Assembly: GCA_025617745.1 (NCBI GenBank)
Contig: CM046859.1
Span: 21,638,006-21,702,005 of the forward strand
From: Heliocidaris erythrogramma
Taxonomy: Eukaryota > Echinodermata > Echinoidea > Camarodonta > Echinometridae
DNA length: 64,000 nt
Direction: 5' to 3'
A program made the position numbers and the translations under genes. Positions within the stretch are counted from its first letter, which is position 1, and each line of letters opens with the position of its first letter. Below, one piece after another: positions 36,686 to 49,176 of the stretch. The notes beneath the pieces are model-generated. The model was not told the origin of the DNA. It saw nothing but the letters and a program-made list of their open reading frames with translations, and did no database searches.

Positions 36686-37157
36686 ACAGAGGAACTTCGA
36701 CTAAATTGTCAAAGAAATATCCTTAGAGTCTCTCGTCAAATAATTTTATTATTGCGCCTCTGTGACTTTTCACCCCCCCCCCCCCCTCTCCTCGCTCGCC
36801 CCAAAGAGTACGATGAAGTAAAATAAAACAAAGTACACATCCTCCTTGAATTAATTAGATTCGAAATGAGGCAATGCTCTAATTTTCTCCCCCATCTCAT
36901 GTTGCTAGAAGAGCAAACGAGAGAAGAAACTGGGGGAATGGGAACAGAAATAGCGAGGCCTATTTGGAAGCAGAAGTCCAATCGATCGGAACAATGTTAT
37001 GGCTGGGGAAGAGCAGAGCGATAACAGCGGCAAGCCAAGCATGGATGAAGCCGGCGCAGCCCGCGTCGCGTTATTCCAAGCCACGCATAATCGGATGAGC
37101 GAGGGAGCGGAAAGGGAGGCACAGATTTTTCTCTTCAAGTACTCCCCCCCCCCCTTT

Positions 37158-37195
<38 letters not shown>

Positions 37196-37204
37196 TCCTT
37201 GAAA

Positions 37205-37240
<36 letters not shown>
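36654..37240. repeat. AG, CT and CA microsatellite cluster
   Basis: (AG)n at 36654-36684, C tract at 36773-36786, (CT)n at 37162-37190 and (CA)n at 37205-37239. Between them, 36980-37130 is GC-rich single-copy sequence with an open frame that I do not consider coding. Confidence 0.85.
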
Positions 37241-40200
37241 ATTCTCTTCCCTTCCTTATCTTATCCTTTCTCTCTCTCTCTCTTTGCCTCTCTCTCTCTC
37301 TGCCTCGTTATATGCATGTCCCTTTCCCTTGCTTCCTCTTTTTTCCTCTCACTCTTTTTTTTTCTCAGCTCTCTGTACCTCTATTCTCTTATCCCTATTA
37401 ACTTCCTTTTTCCATTCACTTCCGTTCTTACTAATTTTAGAATCTCTGCTTTCTCTTTCATTCTTAGTTAAGATAAATCTTACGCCAGTCAAAAAGAGAC
37501 TTCCATGTTGATGATTTTTTAAGATAAAGTGGAAGGGAAAACAGGCTATTATATCACCTGAGGGCGTGCACGGAGAATACTCGCCACGTCGCTTTTGTGT
37601 TCTCTTACCCCCTCCCCCCCCCCCCCTCTATTTTATTGGCGGAATCTGTGTCACGAGAACCCCCTTCCTTTATAAATGTTTTGATTTGAAATTGTGTCAG
37701 TGTAAATATGAAAGTAGAGCGAGCACGACCAGGTTTCCGGCAGAAAGCATGCGATATCGGTATTGGGGTCTCCAGTGATTTGGGTCAGCACAAAGGCGGG
37801 CCCTCCGCTCGATGCTATTTAAATTGAGAAATGTCATGGACGCGCTCTCTTACACAATCGCCAAATAAATGGAGCGAAATTCATACTCTCACTCACTCCA
37901 AATGCTTGCTTTTATATCCTTCCTCTTTTCTCTCCTCAAGTACATTGTGTGCAATGTACTTGGTGATTTATTATCCTGCATTGTTGTTATCATGACATAT
38001 TGATTAAAGTGCACGCTGTGTTTTGAAAGGTTTGGACATGTCATTATATTAAGGTATCGTGTTCATGTTCATGTTGCATGTAGCATCTAACCGCTGAGGA
38101 GTAACAACCAATTTCGAATTAATTAGTTACTCAATCTATCAATGTTTAAATAAACCCAAGGAATCATTTACAGTCAAGTGATTATTAAAATTAACATTAA
38201 TAATAATAATAGATACTTATATAGCGCAAAATGCTAATGCCTCTAAACGCTTTTTAGAAGTGAAGAGAAAATACATGTATTATATTAAAAGTATCACGAT
38301 ACATTAAAAGATAACACTGATGCTGGTGAAAATGGAAATCAGGCTATGAATTAGAAATTAAAAGCTATTCCACAAGTTTATCGATACCAAACTCTACTCT
38401 TGAATAATTATGCTCAAATATTAAGTTAGAGATTTTAAAGGTCAGATTAATTTCAAAATCCAGGTACAATTATTACACTACAAAGGATATAGAATGAAAC
38501 GGAATTAAATGCATAATTTGCAAATTATAAATAGATAGTTAAAAAGTACCATCGGACGAGTTACCCCCAACCAACCCTTTCTACGCAAATTAGAGCGTGA
38601 AAAATGATTTCTTTTTCTGGATCACCGTTGGCTCGGATGTTTCTGCAACCCCCCCGAAGCCAAGGACTAGATACGCCACTGATCGGCAAGCACCAATGTA
38701 TAAAAAATATGACAGATATCCATCCACACCCACACATTCACTCATTTCAAAACCCACACTCATGTCCACTCATTCCCAAACTCACAACCTAGTACGCTCG
38801 CACCAATAGACGAGAAAGTTAATGCTCATGCGCAAAGTGCACCTACTGTGCTTATTGGTATGCAAATGTAGAAAGGCGACATGCAGTACTATCTAAGGTA
38901 GATGCTAAACGACCGTCTGTCAGATAGAATGTTGTTTTATTGTACTTAGCATTGTTTGTCTGAGCTATTTTCGCTTCCCTGAACTATTTTTGTTTCCTGT
39001 AGAACCACTTTTGTAACCTACTTCACTAACGAATAAGAGAATGGAAAAAGGGAAAAGGAAAAAAGGAATAGCATTTCCGTTTTCACTCTTTCCTCCCGAT
39101 TTAGGATACATTTTGTAATTCTTAATGTTAATGTATAAACAGCATGTTATTGTCCTTATTTTCTCCTCTTTTAATAGTTCTTCTGAATTCTAAATAAAGA
39201 TGTTTATATACAGACACAAATAAAATAATGCTAGATACAATGACATAAGGCTTTGTCTGCCATTCGATTTACTTAACATCTAACTTAGATCGTATAAATG
39301 TTTTCTACGTTTACCTACCAAAAGAAAACAAAACTTCCTCTACACAATAATTGTAATGACCAGTTTCCAAAATTGACAAATGGCAAGTCTGCCATCATTT
39401 TTCCTTTTGGAAATCTGAAATGGTGATTTGTAAGATGCACCCTCGTCTGTTAAAAATTTGATCTTTTTAACATTTCTACAGAAGATAGCAGTCTTTTTGC
39501 TTTTCTTTTCGTTTTAGATGGTTTGTTTTTTGTTTTTGTTTTTTTTTTTGTTTTGTTTTGTTTGTTTTTTTTTTTTTTGTTTTTTTTTTTTTTTTTTTTT
39601 TTGGGGGGGGGTATTTTCATCATTACAGAATACGTGCAAATGCAATATGTTTGATATAGCCTGTGTCAGCAAACTGAGAAAATTACGTAGCATCGATTCA
39701 TTATAGTTTGACCCTGATAATATAAGAAAAAATCGTTACTTAACAAGGATGCAATATCTATACGAAATGCACTTCTTATACTTTTACTCATTTAGAGGTG
39801 CACCATTTAAATATTTTTACTTTGCATCATTTGTAAATGTATAACACAATGGCTGGACGGTTCCATGTTTTATAAAAGTTTGAGAAATGCCCTTTATCAG
39901 GCTAAATTTGGCACCCCTTGGATGCCTCTGGGATGTTATTCAGGGTAAAAAAAAATTCCTGGCCCATTCGTTTGATTATCTAGAAGATACTTCTGACTAG
40001 AAGTAACAGACTTGGAGAACCAGTTCCAGTTAAGATGAAAAACCTCAGGAGTTTCAGTGAACACGTTGACCATATCTCCCAGCTGCCCAGCCTGGTGTCA
40101 GTTAACGGATCTCTATAATGTGATGAGCAGACTACCAAGTTCTCCGAAGTGTTCTCCTATCCCAAGTTGCATAATAAGTATAAGCATCCTAAGTGCGACG

Positions 40201-41454
40201 ATGTCTTTAATGTTCCCCGCCTGTGTTATTCTGTTTTAGATGCAAGATTATCTAAAACACCGGCCCTTAAAGTATAATTCTAACTTTTGGCAAAGGTGTG
40301 AACAACATATTCACATATGGTATATGATGTATAATGCCTAATCGGCAGGGTGGCAAAGTGCATGTCGAGTGTTGCTTGCCCCCGAAGGCATCATAGCAAC
40401 AGAGGGCGCCGCAGCCCGCTGGCCGATACGCCAACAGCGGGTATAATACAGAAAGTGTATACCTACAGCCCTAAAAACTAAAAATATCATGGAGACTTGC
40501 TTGGATGAGCCAATGGACTGGCCAGGGTGATGATGAAATACGTATACGAGCACACAATCTTCTCGTTTTGCTCGCATAACGAGTTAATTAAAGCAGGACA
40601 CTCGATGCTGTGGCTCACACACCTCATCAAGATGTTGAAGCGCAATAAATGGGCCATTTGAGAGCGGACACGGAGCCAGTTCAACTGATGGACAGGCCGC
40701 GTATCTTCCTCGGCTTTTTGTTTCCTCTCCCTGTATAAACAAATACTACATTCATGACTGCAAATGAATTCAGGAGATTAGCGCCCGAGTGCCATATATC
40801 TTGGCAGCTTAGCCCTCTCGGGTTCGGACGGGACTGCCGGTGTAGCGATGCTCCGCCTCGGGTTTCGCATCCCTTAAGCACCTTGCTCGGGGCGCCTTAC
40901 TCCGTGACGTGCCTGCCAATAACGGCCATTCATTCAGTCTCATCCACCCCCCCCCCCCCCACTTCTCATCTCCTACTCCTCCATAACCATCAATCTGTGA
41001 TGATTAATGCTGTTGTGCTGGGTCGGTGTGTGTTTGTAGTGTTTTCCCATCTTTGCAAACTAAAGGGACACTTTATTTCTACCCTCAGGCCATCATTCCC
41101 ATAAGAACAGAAGCTGCGGTAGGTTTTAATACCTGTAGATACTCTGTGTGACCATCTGAATCTGATTACAAATTGACAACAGACAAAGCACTGCCCCTCC
41201 CCTTTTATAACTCGAAAACGAAAATATACCACATACGGTATTCGCTTGGATTATTATTTATCTTACTCCATCTATTCTTCGTTCGTCAATTTATTGTCCA
41301 TAGTTGCACGACTCTTTTGTATGTATTGATGTTATCGCGATCCATCTGTCTTTGCTTTGTTCATCTTTTCAGGTTTCAGTACCTTTCCTCCTTCTCAACC
41401 ACTTTCTTCATTCAGTTTATATATATATATATATTTCTCTCTCTTGTTTTATTT
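37241..41454. other. Non-coding DNA
   Basis: Pyrimidine-rich at 37241-37470. A T-rich tract with TTTTG interruptions lies at 39527-39602, ending in a G run. The blocks 40540-40700 and 40780-40920 are GC-richer with homeodomain-type cores (GAGTTAATTAAAG, GCAATAAATG). No gene is supported. Confidence 0.4.
38196..38265 (-). mobile_element. SINE 3' tail, minus strand
   Basis: (AAT)n followed by ATACTTATATAGCGC and TGCCTCTAAACGC, the reverse complement of the tail seen at 21545. Confidence 0.6.
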
Positions 41455-41474
41455 ACTCTTTCTTTAACCTTTCT

Positions 41475-41514
<40 letters not shown>

Positions 41515-41874
41515 ACTCAGCTCTTGCTTCACTTATGTATCTTTTTCTCCGTCTCTTTTGTTTTGTTTTCCTTTTGTATTGTATATATTTTCTCATATCA
41601 CTCCTCTCTCTGTCTCTCTCTCTCTCTCTCTTTCTTATTTATTTTTATGTATCTCACATAATTATGCTCTGTTTTCTATTTTAGCTTATCGTTTAGTTTG
41701 TACTTTTAAGCTTTCTGCTTTCTCTCTCTCTCTCTCTCTCTCCCTCTATCTGATATTCTCCGCCTGTCACATGTTGATACATTTTATTATCAAATAGCCC
41801 CGTGTACGAGGAGGGCAAAGGGTAACCACACACCAACTGCCTTAGGGGCTTCACGTAGGGGTTCCATTAAATGA

Positions 41875-41928
<54 letters not shown>

Positions 41929-41950
41929 GAGAGAGAGAGAGAGAGAGGAG
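41455..41950. repeat. CT arrays followed by a GA array
   Basis: (CT)n near 41484-41508, 41607-41632 and 41721-41742, then GA-rich 41874-41946 on the same strand. The opposed arrays could form a long hairpin. Confidence 0.85.
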
Positions 41951-43468
41951 GATAAGTTAGCGATGGTTACGCATCAAAATGGCCGCCGCTGCATCCATGG
42001 TCCACGCGTCTCCACCCATTTCCTTTCTTGATACACCGTCATTCCGGCTGGAGAAAAAAAAATAAAAATGGAAGGGAGAAGAAAAATACAATACTCACAC
42101 TTCTCCATCAGTACCAAAATAAAAGTGATGTGACACGACCGCTAGCCTATGAGCGAAGCGGAGTAGCATGCCAGGGTGGAATCATTTTACTCGAGTAATC
42201 CAAGCTAAATTGCAATATTACTTAAGCTGCAAAACCTAGATATGGCGGTATAATGATTAATATCTCATTGCTTCAAAATACATTTCAAATCAATGTACGT
42301 AGGGGCATTATTACGGACAGATGCTCATTCGTATGCAAACACGGCGGGGGAAAAAATTAACCCTAACCCAGATAGCCGAAGGAATCTGGGCCATCAACAA
42401 TGGGGCAGAATTTGAACTAATATTTTGAATAATACTGCACTTGTTCGCCCATGGTGAAACTGCAATGGTAATGATTGAATGAGTGTCATGTTGCGACAGC
42501 GCTCTAACTGCAAATGTTATGATAATCACTGGCTTCATAGCAAATGAATGACTCTAATTTACTTCACAGCGAAGGTGATCCTTATCTCGGCTGACATTTC
42601 AATTCGATCAAGTTAATACCACGATCAATGGAAAGATAGGGTACCAAAGTTGAATATACTTTTTTTTCTCCTAATATAATTATCATTAAACAAAGTGAGA
42701 TACCAATTAGAAAGCTACATCCCGCACATTAAAGGTGTCCTATCCACATTCCATAATTGAGAATATAAAGATTTTCTCCCCTCACATTTTGTTCTATATA
42801 TTTCCTCTTGGATTAAATGCGAAAGAACATGGCTGTTAAGGGGAGTGCAAGGGCTTTATCATTTTTCGTGTTTTTTTTTTTAATTTAAGTTTGTCAGATT
42901 ATAAATGGAAAGCTATGATATTTCTTTCTTCAAAAATAAGCTCAGATGAGTCAATATTCTATTTTCTTCTCACAGAAATATTTGTTCTCCTTTTATTTAC
43001 TTGTCCTCATTGTAATTGAGTTGATAGCAAATTCCACCTGTGTATTTTGCTAGGTAGATACATAAGAATTTCAATAGGAAACAATTGATGGGTTAGGACA
43101 AAATGTAATTGAGATAACATTTGAAATCTGGCACTGTCGAGAATGAAATACGTTTTCATGAACCAGGCCCTCTACGTCTTGCATTGTGTTCTCTGACCCA
43201 GAGTTTATTCCACAATGCAAGCAGCAACAGTCATATAATCCTCCTGATCATGTCTTTCTTGATTTCAGTAAGTTATCATTAAAATATGCCATGCAGGACA
43301 GCCAACAAGTTCACACTTCAACCCAGTATTCTCCTTTAATCAGATATACATGTACATAACTTTTCTACTTCTACTTCTTTTCTATTATTGATTTTCTTTC
43401 TTACTTTTCTCTTTTATTAACTTTTATTGTTCCTTCTATCGCTTTCTCTTTTTACATCCCCTTTCACG

Positions 43469-43500
<32 letters not shown>

Positions 43501-43939
43501 AACTCTCTTTTCTCTATCTCTCTTTTCCCCATCAATTTCTGATCTGCCTTCTCTCCCTCTCTCTCTACACCTTCCATTCTCCCCCTCTCTCTTTGTCACC
43601 CTTCCTGAATGATAATAATTATTATTTCTTGCTACATCAATGTACATGCCCTTGCGGTGGCTTCATCGCGCCTCTTATGAAGCTAGCAAAATACACTCCA
43701 GCGATCCACAATGAAAAGAGGTGAGAAAACTCCTGGGTTCCTTCTCAAATTGTTCTCCTTAAAACCAATGTTTGTCTAGGTTCACAAAGAGACCGGTGCA
43801 CTGGGATACAATGTCAACTCGGCTCTGCCCAGCTCAATCTCGAGCTCACCTCTTGGGAAATAAGAAATTAACTCAAACTAAATGATAGATGCAACATTCT
43901 ACCCTCTCCCCGTAAAGGACACTGTTAATAATGATGGTT
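41951..43939. other. Non-coding DNA with one CT repeat
   Basis: (CT)n at 43474-43502 within a pyrimidine tract reaching 43600. AT-rich otherwise; no gene is supported. Confidence 0.5.
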
Positions 43940-44640
43940 ACAGCGTGTCATTCCGAATGCTGATTTTCTGACGTTTGAAAAAAAGTTCGTCATTCTGAAG
44001 GTTCAATATATTAAAGGTTCGAGGGGTGGCTATTAAGAATGCTCGTTATTCCGACATTTGTTTAATTATTAAAGTTCGTCATTCTAAATGTTCTTCATTC
44101 CGCAGTTTTGACATCGTATAATATAGTTCGTTATCCCGAAGGTTCTTCATTCCGAAAGGCTTGTTTCTTATCAAATAAATAGTCATTCAGAAGCTTCGTT
44201 GTTGCGAAGTTTATAGTTCCTATTGATCGTTATTTAGATGGTTCGTTATTAAGATGATTCAAATTTCCAAATCCGGAAAAAAGGTCGTCATTCCTAATAT
44301 TGTTGATTTGATTTCCTCAAGGATTGTCATTCTATTTAAAGGTTCGTTATTCCAAATGTTATTGGCATATTTATCAGAACCCTAACTATTCAGAATGATC
44401 GACATTCTGATGTTCTTCATTCTGCAGCTTAAAGATTCTAAAGGTTCTAAAGGTTCGTTATCCCAAAGGTACGTCATTCTAAATGTTTCGTCACTCAGAA
44501 GTTTCGTTATGCCACAAAATCGGTATTCCGAAGTTTCTTAAGATTCCAAAGGGTTTGTCATTCTGAAGTTACGCTACTCCAAAAGGTCGTTATTCCGGAG
44601 TCAGAAAAAAAATCGAAAACGGTATTCTAAAGCTTTGTAT
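43940..44640 (+). repeat. Decayed TTCGTTATTCCGAA-type array
   Basis: Dozens of variants of GGTTCGTTATTCCGAA (also GTCATTCTGAAG, TTCATTCCGCAG) occur at irregular 15-40 bp spacing over 700 bp. The core has TTCG..CGAA inverted ends. A further fragment occurs at 56309-56352. Confidence 0.85.
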
Positions 44641-44908
44641 TACTGAATGCTGTGATAGACGAATTTGTAAACTAATGTCATTCTCAATTACCTTATGTTA
44701 TTTAATTTGATGTTTATATCTGGTTTGCACTTTTATTTCAAATTCTGCAGATGCTTCTATAATCGTCATCCTCATTGATTTACGTCGACATTACTTTCGT
44801 GACTATCAGTGACGAAAGGCCTGCCATATTGTCACATTTCTTTTTTCTAGTTCGAAGAAACAGCGAGAAATGAAATCATAGTCATTTTGACCCAGTATCT
44901 CCCACTTC

Positions 44909-44917
44909 CTCTCTCTC

Positions 44918-44978
<61 letters not shown>
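44909..44978 (+). repeat. (CT)n microsatellite
   Basis: About 34 CT units with one ATCA interruption near 44935. Confidence 0.97.
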
Positions 44979-44982
<4 letters not shown>

Positions 44983-46414
44983 TCATCGTGATTTTAATGC
45001 CAACTTTTTACACCATGCCAGTGAGTTTTTCAGTGTATTTGAACCCCAGTCCCTGGAGGGGGTGAACGTTGTACTGTATTGCTTCACGTTTATCCAGTCC
45101 TTTGCGCTTGGTTTAAGGTCTTGTCTAACGCCATTTTGGCAGCTATAGCGAGGGCGAAAATGCGCACTTTTCATGAGTCCTTCAATCGTTCTTATGTTTG
45201 CACCAACCGATGCTCAAAAGCTCTAGATAGGCGACATAATAACATTAAAACGGTCGACTGCTTACATGTCCCAATGTTTTCTCTTATTATTTTCACTGAC
45301 TGTTCCAATTTGAATCGTTACGCCAATATAACAGATTTTCAAGTGTCTGGATAATCTTTTTTTTTTATCTAGGGCATGTAGGGCAGTTCAAGGCCTGTAG
45401 GGGTGTAGACGAGCAACGAGACATCTTTGCCTCCTATTTCCCCAAGGAAAGCCAACTGTTAACTCGAAGCTATGACGCTTGCTTGCGAGCGATTGTACAA
45501 TTATCTGCTCCAATTAACGTGTTTGTCCACACGCGATTAACAGTGCAATCAGCAAGCCAAGCGCGTTGCTTCCTTACACTGTAGCGCAGCCGGGGCCGAG
45601 GCGGCTGCTGTACAGCCTTACCAGCGGGCGCCGTGTACCTACCACTTTCATCCATGCATTCTTCACCTCAGTAATTGAAGCACGATGTAAAGAGCTGATG
45701 CTCTAATTGTTTGCGCTAACATTTATTTTCTCATCATCTATTTAGCGACAAATTAAGATGTCAAGGCTTCAAAATAAGGCGGTTGACGGCGGGCTTCTCT
45801 CTCTCTCTCTCTCTCTCTCTCAGTCTCTCCCCATTTGTGTAGCGATTGAATTGGGTGGTGTTCGAATTAACGATGAAATAATTAGATCTTAATATGGAGG
45901 GTTGATGGTTTAATGTTACGTGTACATCTTCCACGTGGCTTGAAAACGTTCGAGCAAATGCATGATTTAGTCGCGCTTCATTTCAGAGGAAGGCAAACAT
46001 AATGGGAATTGTGGAACACTACACCAAAGGCTCTGTATGGACTTAGCAAGCTTGTTTTAAGGTAATGTCAGTCTTTTCATGGTTTGATGAAATAATCTTT
46101 TGATGTAAGCTAAAACCAAGTTCCCTCTTTAAGGAGTGCACGTGTCCATGCTATTCAAGCCAATGTCTGTGATGTGACAGTAACGCCCGGCTGTAAGTTT
46201 TACTTAGAAAACTGAAATCATGATAAAATTGAATACTGATAAATACGATAGAATGATATCATAATTAGATGTGAAAATGTTTTGTGCCGATGCCAGATAT
46301 ATCCTTTTAATACAAAGCCCGCATAACAGAAAAGATCAGTAGTCTAAAGCTGCCTGATTTGTTTGTTATTTTACAAACTTGGGATAGCCACCCACAACCT
46401 CGATGACAATGGCA
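44979..46414. other. GC-richer non-coding block
   Basis: 45470-45770 is unusually GC-rich for the region and carries CTCCAATTAACG, CAGTAATTGAAGC and GCTCTAATTGTTTG, typical homeodomain-type cores. (CT)n lies at 45798-45820. It is a candidate enhancer, by inference; no coding sequence is supported. Confidence 0.4.
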
Positions 46415-46605
46415 TTAATTGTCATCAATTATACTTCTACTACATAGAGTTGTTTCTTTTAAACAGATTGTACAAAATGTTACTGACATTTTTTATATCC
46501 AGTTATATTAAATTTCATATTTATAAAATATATCAGTAACAATTTTGTACAATCTGTATAAAATAATGACCATTTCGTAGTAGAAGTAATTAATGAAAAA
46601 TTGAT
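46415..46605. mobile_element. Inverted-repeat element (MITE-like)
   Basis: ATACTTCTACTAC on the left matches GTAGTAGAAGTA on the right. Nearer the centre, ACAGATTGTACAAAATGTTA mirrors TAACAATTTTGTACAATCTG. The element is about 190 bp, AT-rich and has no coding frame. Family unknown. Confidence 0.65.
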
Positions 46606-47156
46606 ACGAGATACATACACAAACAAATGAATATATATATATATATAATATAGACTTAATTGGTTTCCCCCTTCCGTCTAACATTTCGCCAAAAATCGCC
46701 TTAAGTAGGAATTATGTATTTATATAAATATATATATATACGTGTGTATAAACTTGTCAATTTAGTCAATCAAATTTTCAGGCAAAGTACAAAATTATTC
46801 AAAAACTAGATATTTTATACTTAGTGTAAAAACATTTAGGGATAGTTTTCGTCCTTAATTGTGACAACGTGCTTTTAAAATATCAATCCAGTAAAAACGG
46901 CACGATTCTCTGGATGTGCATGATTGTTTAATCCCCCCCCCCCCCCCCCCCCCGTCAGTAATTGCAATGCGAACGTGTGAATATTATAGAGATTAAACTA
47001 TTAGGTCGACTTTTGCGGGAGAATAGCGGAATTATTTCAGATCAACGCTTGAAAAGAAAATTGTATTTAGGATTTTAATTATGATGATTCGATGTAAGTC
47101 AGACGTGGAAGCTAATGATATTCAGTTATAATCACATAATTATGTTAACTCTCTCT

Positions 47157-47214
<58 letters not shown>

Positions 47215-48280
47215 ATTTTCGCTTTTCTCTCTCTTGATCGTGTGTGTCAAATACCTAAATCCATGCTGTAAGTTATGAAATATGACTCTGTTTCAATATC
47301 ATGACACACTTCCCCAAATTTAATCTTTTCGTTATTATGTTGCTAAACATCTGCGGTGTCTCATTAGTTTCGGACCCCATTTTCTTATTCATAATTTGAC
47401 GACAAATCGGCGTGAAGAACATGACGATCGAACAGTCGCTTCTATCACCTGCTTTTATGGCAGCAATATCTCCCAGTTTAACACCTCCAGGGGGCCAAAT
47501 AATCAAACATATCAATGAAGTCGACGAGGAGATACGAAAAAGAGGAAGACATAGGAAATAAATAATCAAGTCTGCCAGCTAACATGCCTTGTTGTCATCC
47601 AGCCAGTTCGGATCCGATGAAACTCCTATACTGACTGACTGCCCTTCATATCCGGCACAGCCGACAGAGCTTCAGGGGGGCCCGTTATTATTGAAATCAT
47701 AACATCGCATTCAATTTCGAGCGCACATATTGGTCTTAACTGTGACACATTAATTTCCCATTTGGCTCGCCACCCCTGTGATAAAAACACAATTTATTGT
47801 GCGATAGACGCGATTTTTATTTCACACTTTTGTTAATTCGCGGCTTTTGTGGGCGCTGGATACGGGATTTCCGACAGTCAAATGCAGCCATCCGCGCTCA
47901 AATGTCACTGGCTATGAAAATTAATCTGTTGATTTTTATGTCGGGTTTTATTACATTTGGCCCTTGTCTGTGCAGGCGAAATTATTAGAAAATGCTTTGA
48001 CACCCATTGATTGGTATACCATAAATTTAATAACAGTGTTTCATACATGAATGAAAAGTAGGTGTTTATTGCTTGCCTCCAGAGGCGAAAAGACAACTGT
48101 TCCGAGTGCCAATAAAAATGATATGAAGTGCAACTGATGAGCAATAAAGCGAGTAAACTAATAGATGTTCCATTTTATGGCAATGGTGCCGGTGCTGTTT
48201 TGAGGCGTGGCCTGTCTGCGGTGTAAGAGAGTAACTTAAGTAAATGGTGGTGTAGTAACGAAGGTGGCGATGATAACAAT
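46606..48280. other. Non-coding DNA with long C and CT runs
   Basis: A 21-C tract at 46933-46953 and (CT)n at 47150-47215. The block 47690-48000 contains TTTTTATTTCACAC, TATGAAAATTAATCTG and CCATTGATTGG in a mixed-composition sequence that looks selected rather than decayed. The minus-strand frame at 47273-47569 is not recognised. Confidence 0.4.
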
Positions 48281-48523
48281 GATAGTGATGATGATGATGA
48301 TGACGACGACGACGACGAAGGCGATGATGATGATAACAATAATGGTTAATACTGTAAGCACTTTAGTCGGTTAGTAATTGGTAGAGCGCTTTATAAGAAA
48401 CAGTCTTTATTATTATGATCTTATTAATAATAATAATAAGAAGAAGAAGATGAAGAGAAGATGATGAAGATGATGAAGATGATGAAGATGATGATGATGA
48501 TGGTGGTGGTGGTGGTGGTGGTG
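48281..48523 (+). repeat. GAT/GAC/GAA/GGT compound microsatellites
   Basis: (GAT)(GAC) run at 48281-48331, then after a SINE tail (AAT)(GAA)(GAT)(GGT) at 48425-48523. Confidence 0.92.
48376..48418 (+). mobile_element. SINE tail fragment
   Basis: TGGTAGAGCGCTTTATAAG followed by a short ATT run. It is wedged between two GAT/GAA-rich microsatellites. Confidence 0.4.
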
Positions 48524-48956
48524 ATGATGGTGAGGAATAGCTTGCTTATTCGTAAGATAACAAACATGACTGAAGAGGGTGACGATGATAATGATGTCGA
48601 TAATTATGTTGAGATGTGAGTGTTGTAGTGTTGTTTTAAACGATACCGTACTAATAACGAGGACATTACTAGTAGTATCACAAAGTGAATTCATTGACAT
48701 GAGAGGGGTTAAACCTACTACCACTGGACACTTATAATGATATCGATAACAAGGAAAAGAGAATCTATTATACAAGACACTGAAAAGAAAGATATGTGAA
48801 TGTTGTTATGGGAATTATATTTGGGGGAAGAACTTTTAGCTCATTGGTGAAAGCTTTTGAAGGTCCTCCGACATAATACGCTCCGGTGACAATTGCTCCG
48901 GGTTTTATTACGTCAAACATATAAAGTTATATCGTTAGGGTTTATTTTGGGGGTTT

Positions 48957-49176
48957 TGGGTTATAGGGTTATAGGGTTAAGGGTTAGGTTTATAGGGTTA
49001 AGGGTTAGGTTTATAGGGTTAAGGGTTAGGTTTATAGGATTAAGGGTTATGTTTATAGGATTAAGGGTTAGGTTTATAGGATTAAGGGTTAGGTTTATGG
49101 TTAAGGGATAGGTTTATAGGATTAAGGGTTAGGTTTATAGGATTAAGGGTTAGGTTTATAGGGTTAAGGGTTATGT
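48957..49176 (+). repeat. Telomere-like 21-bp minisatellite
   Basis: About ten units of GGGTTAAGGGTTAGGTTTAT plus A, in strict 21-bp register with one 19-bp unit near 49086-49105. Each unit contains two TTAGGG-like hexamers. The register encodes a GLRVRFI heptad, which explains the open frame here. Variants (AGGATTAAGGG) cluster in the middle. Confidence 0.95.

Noticed and set aside
47273..47569. 98-codon minus-strand frame with a hydrophobic N-terminus
   Set aside because: Hydrophobic frames arise easily in AT-rich DNA. There is no recognisable mature region or upstream promoter signal.
48893..49111. Open frame with a repeating GLRVRFI heptapeptide, resembling a repeat protein
   Set aside because: The heptad is a consequence of the 21-bp minisatellite register. 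The single 19-bp unit breaks the frame, and there are no flanking gene signals.
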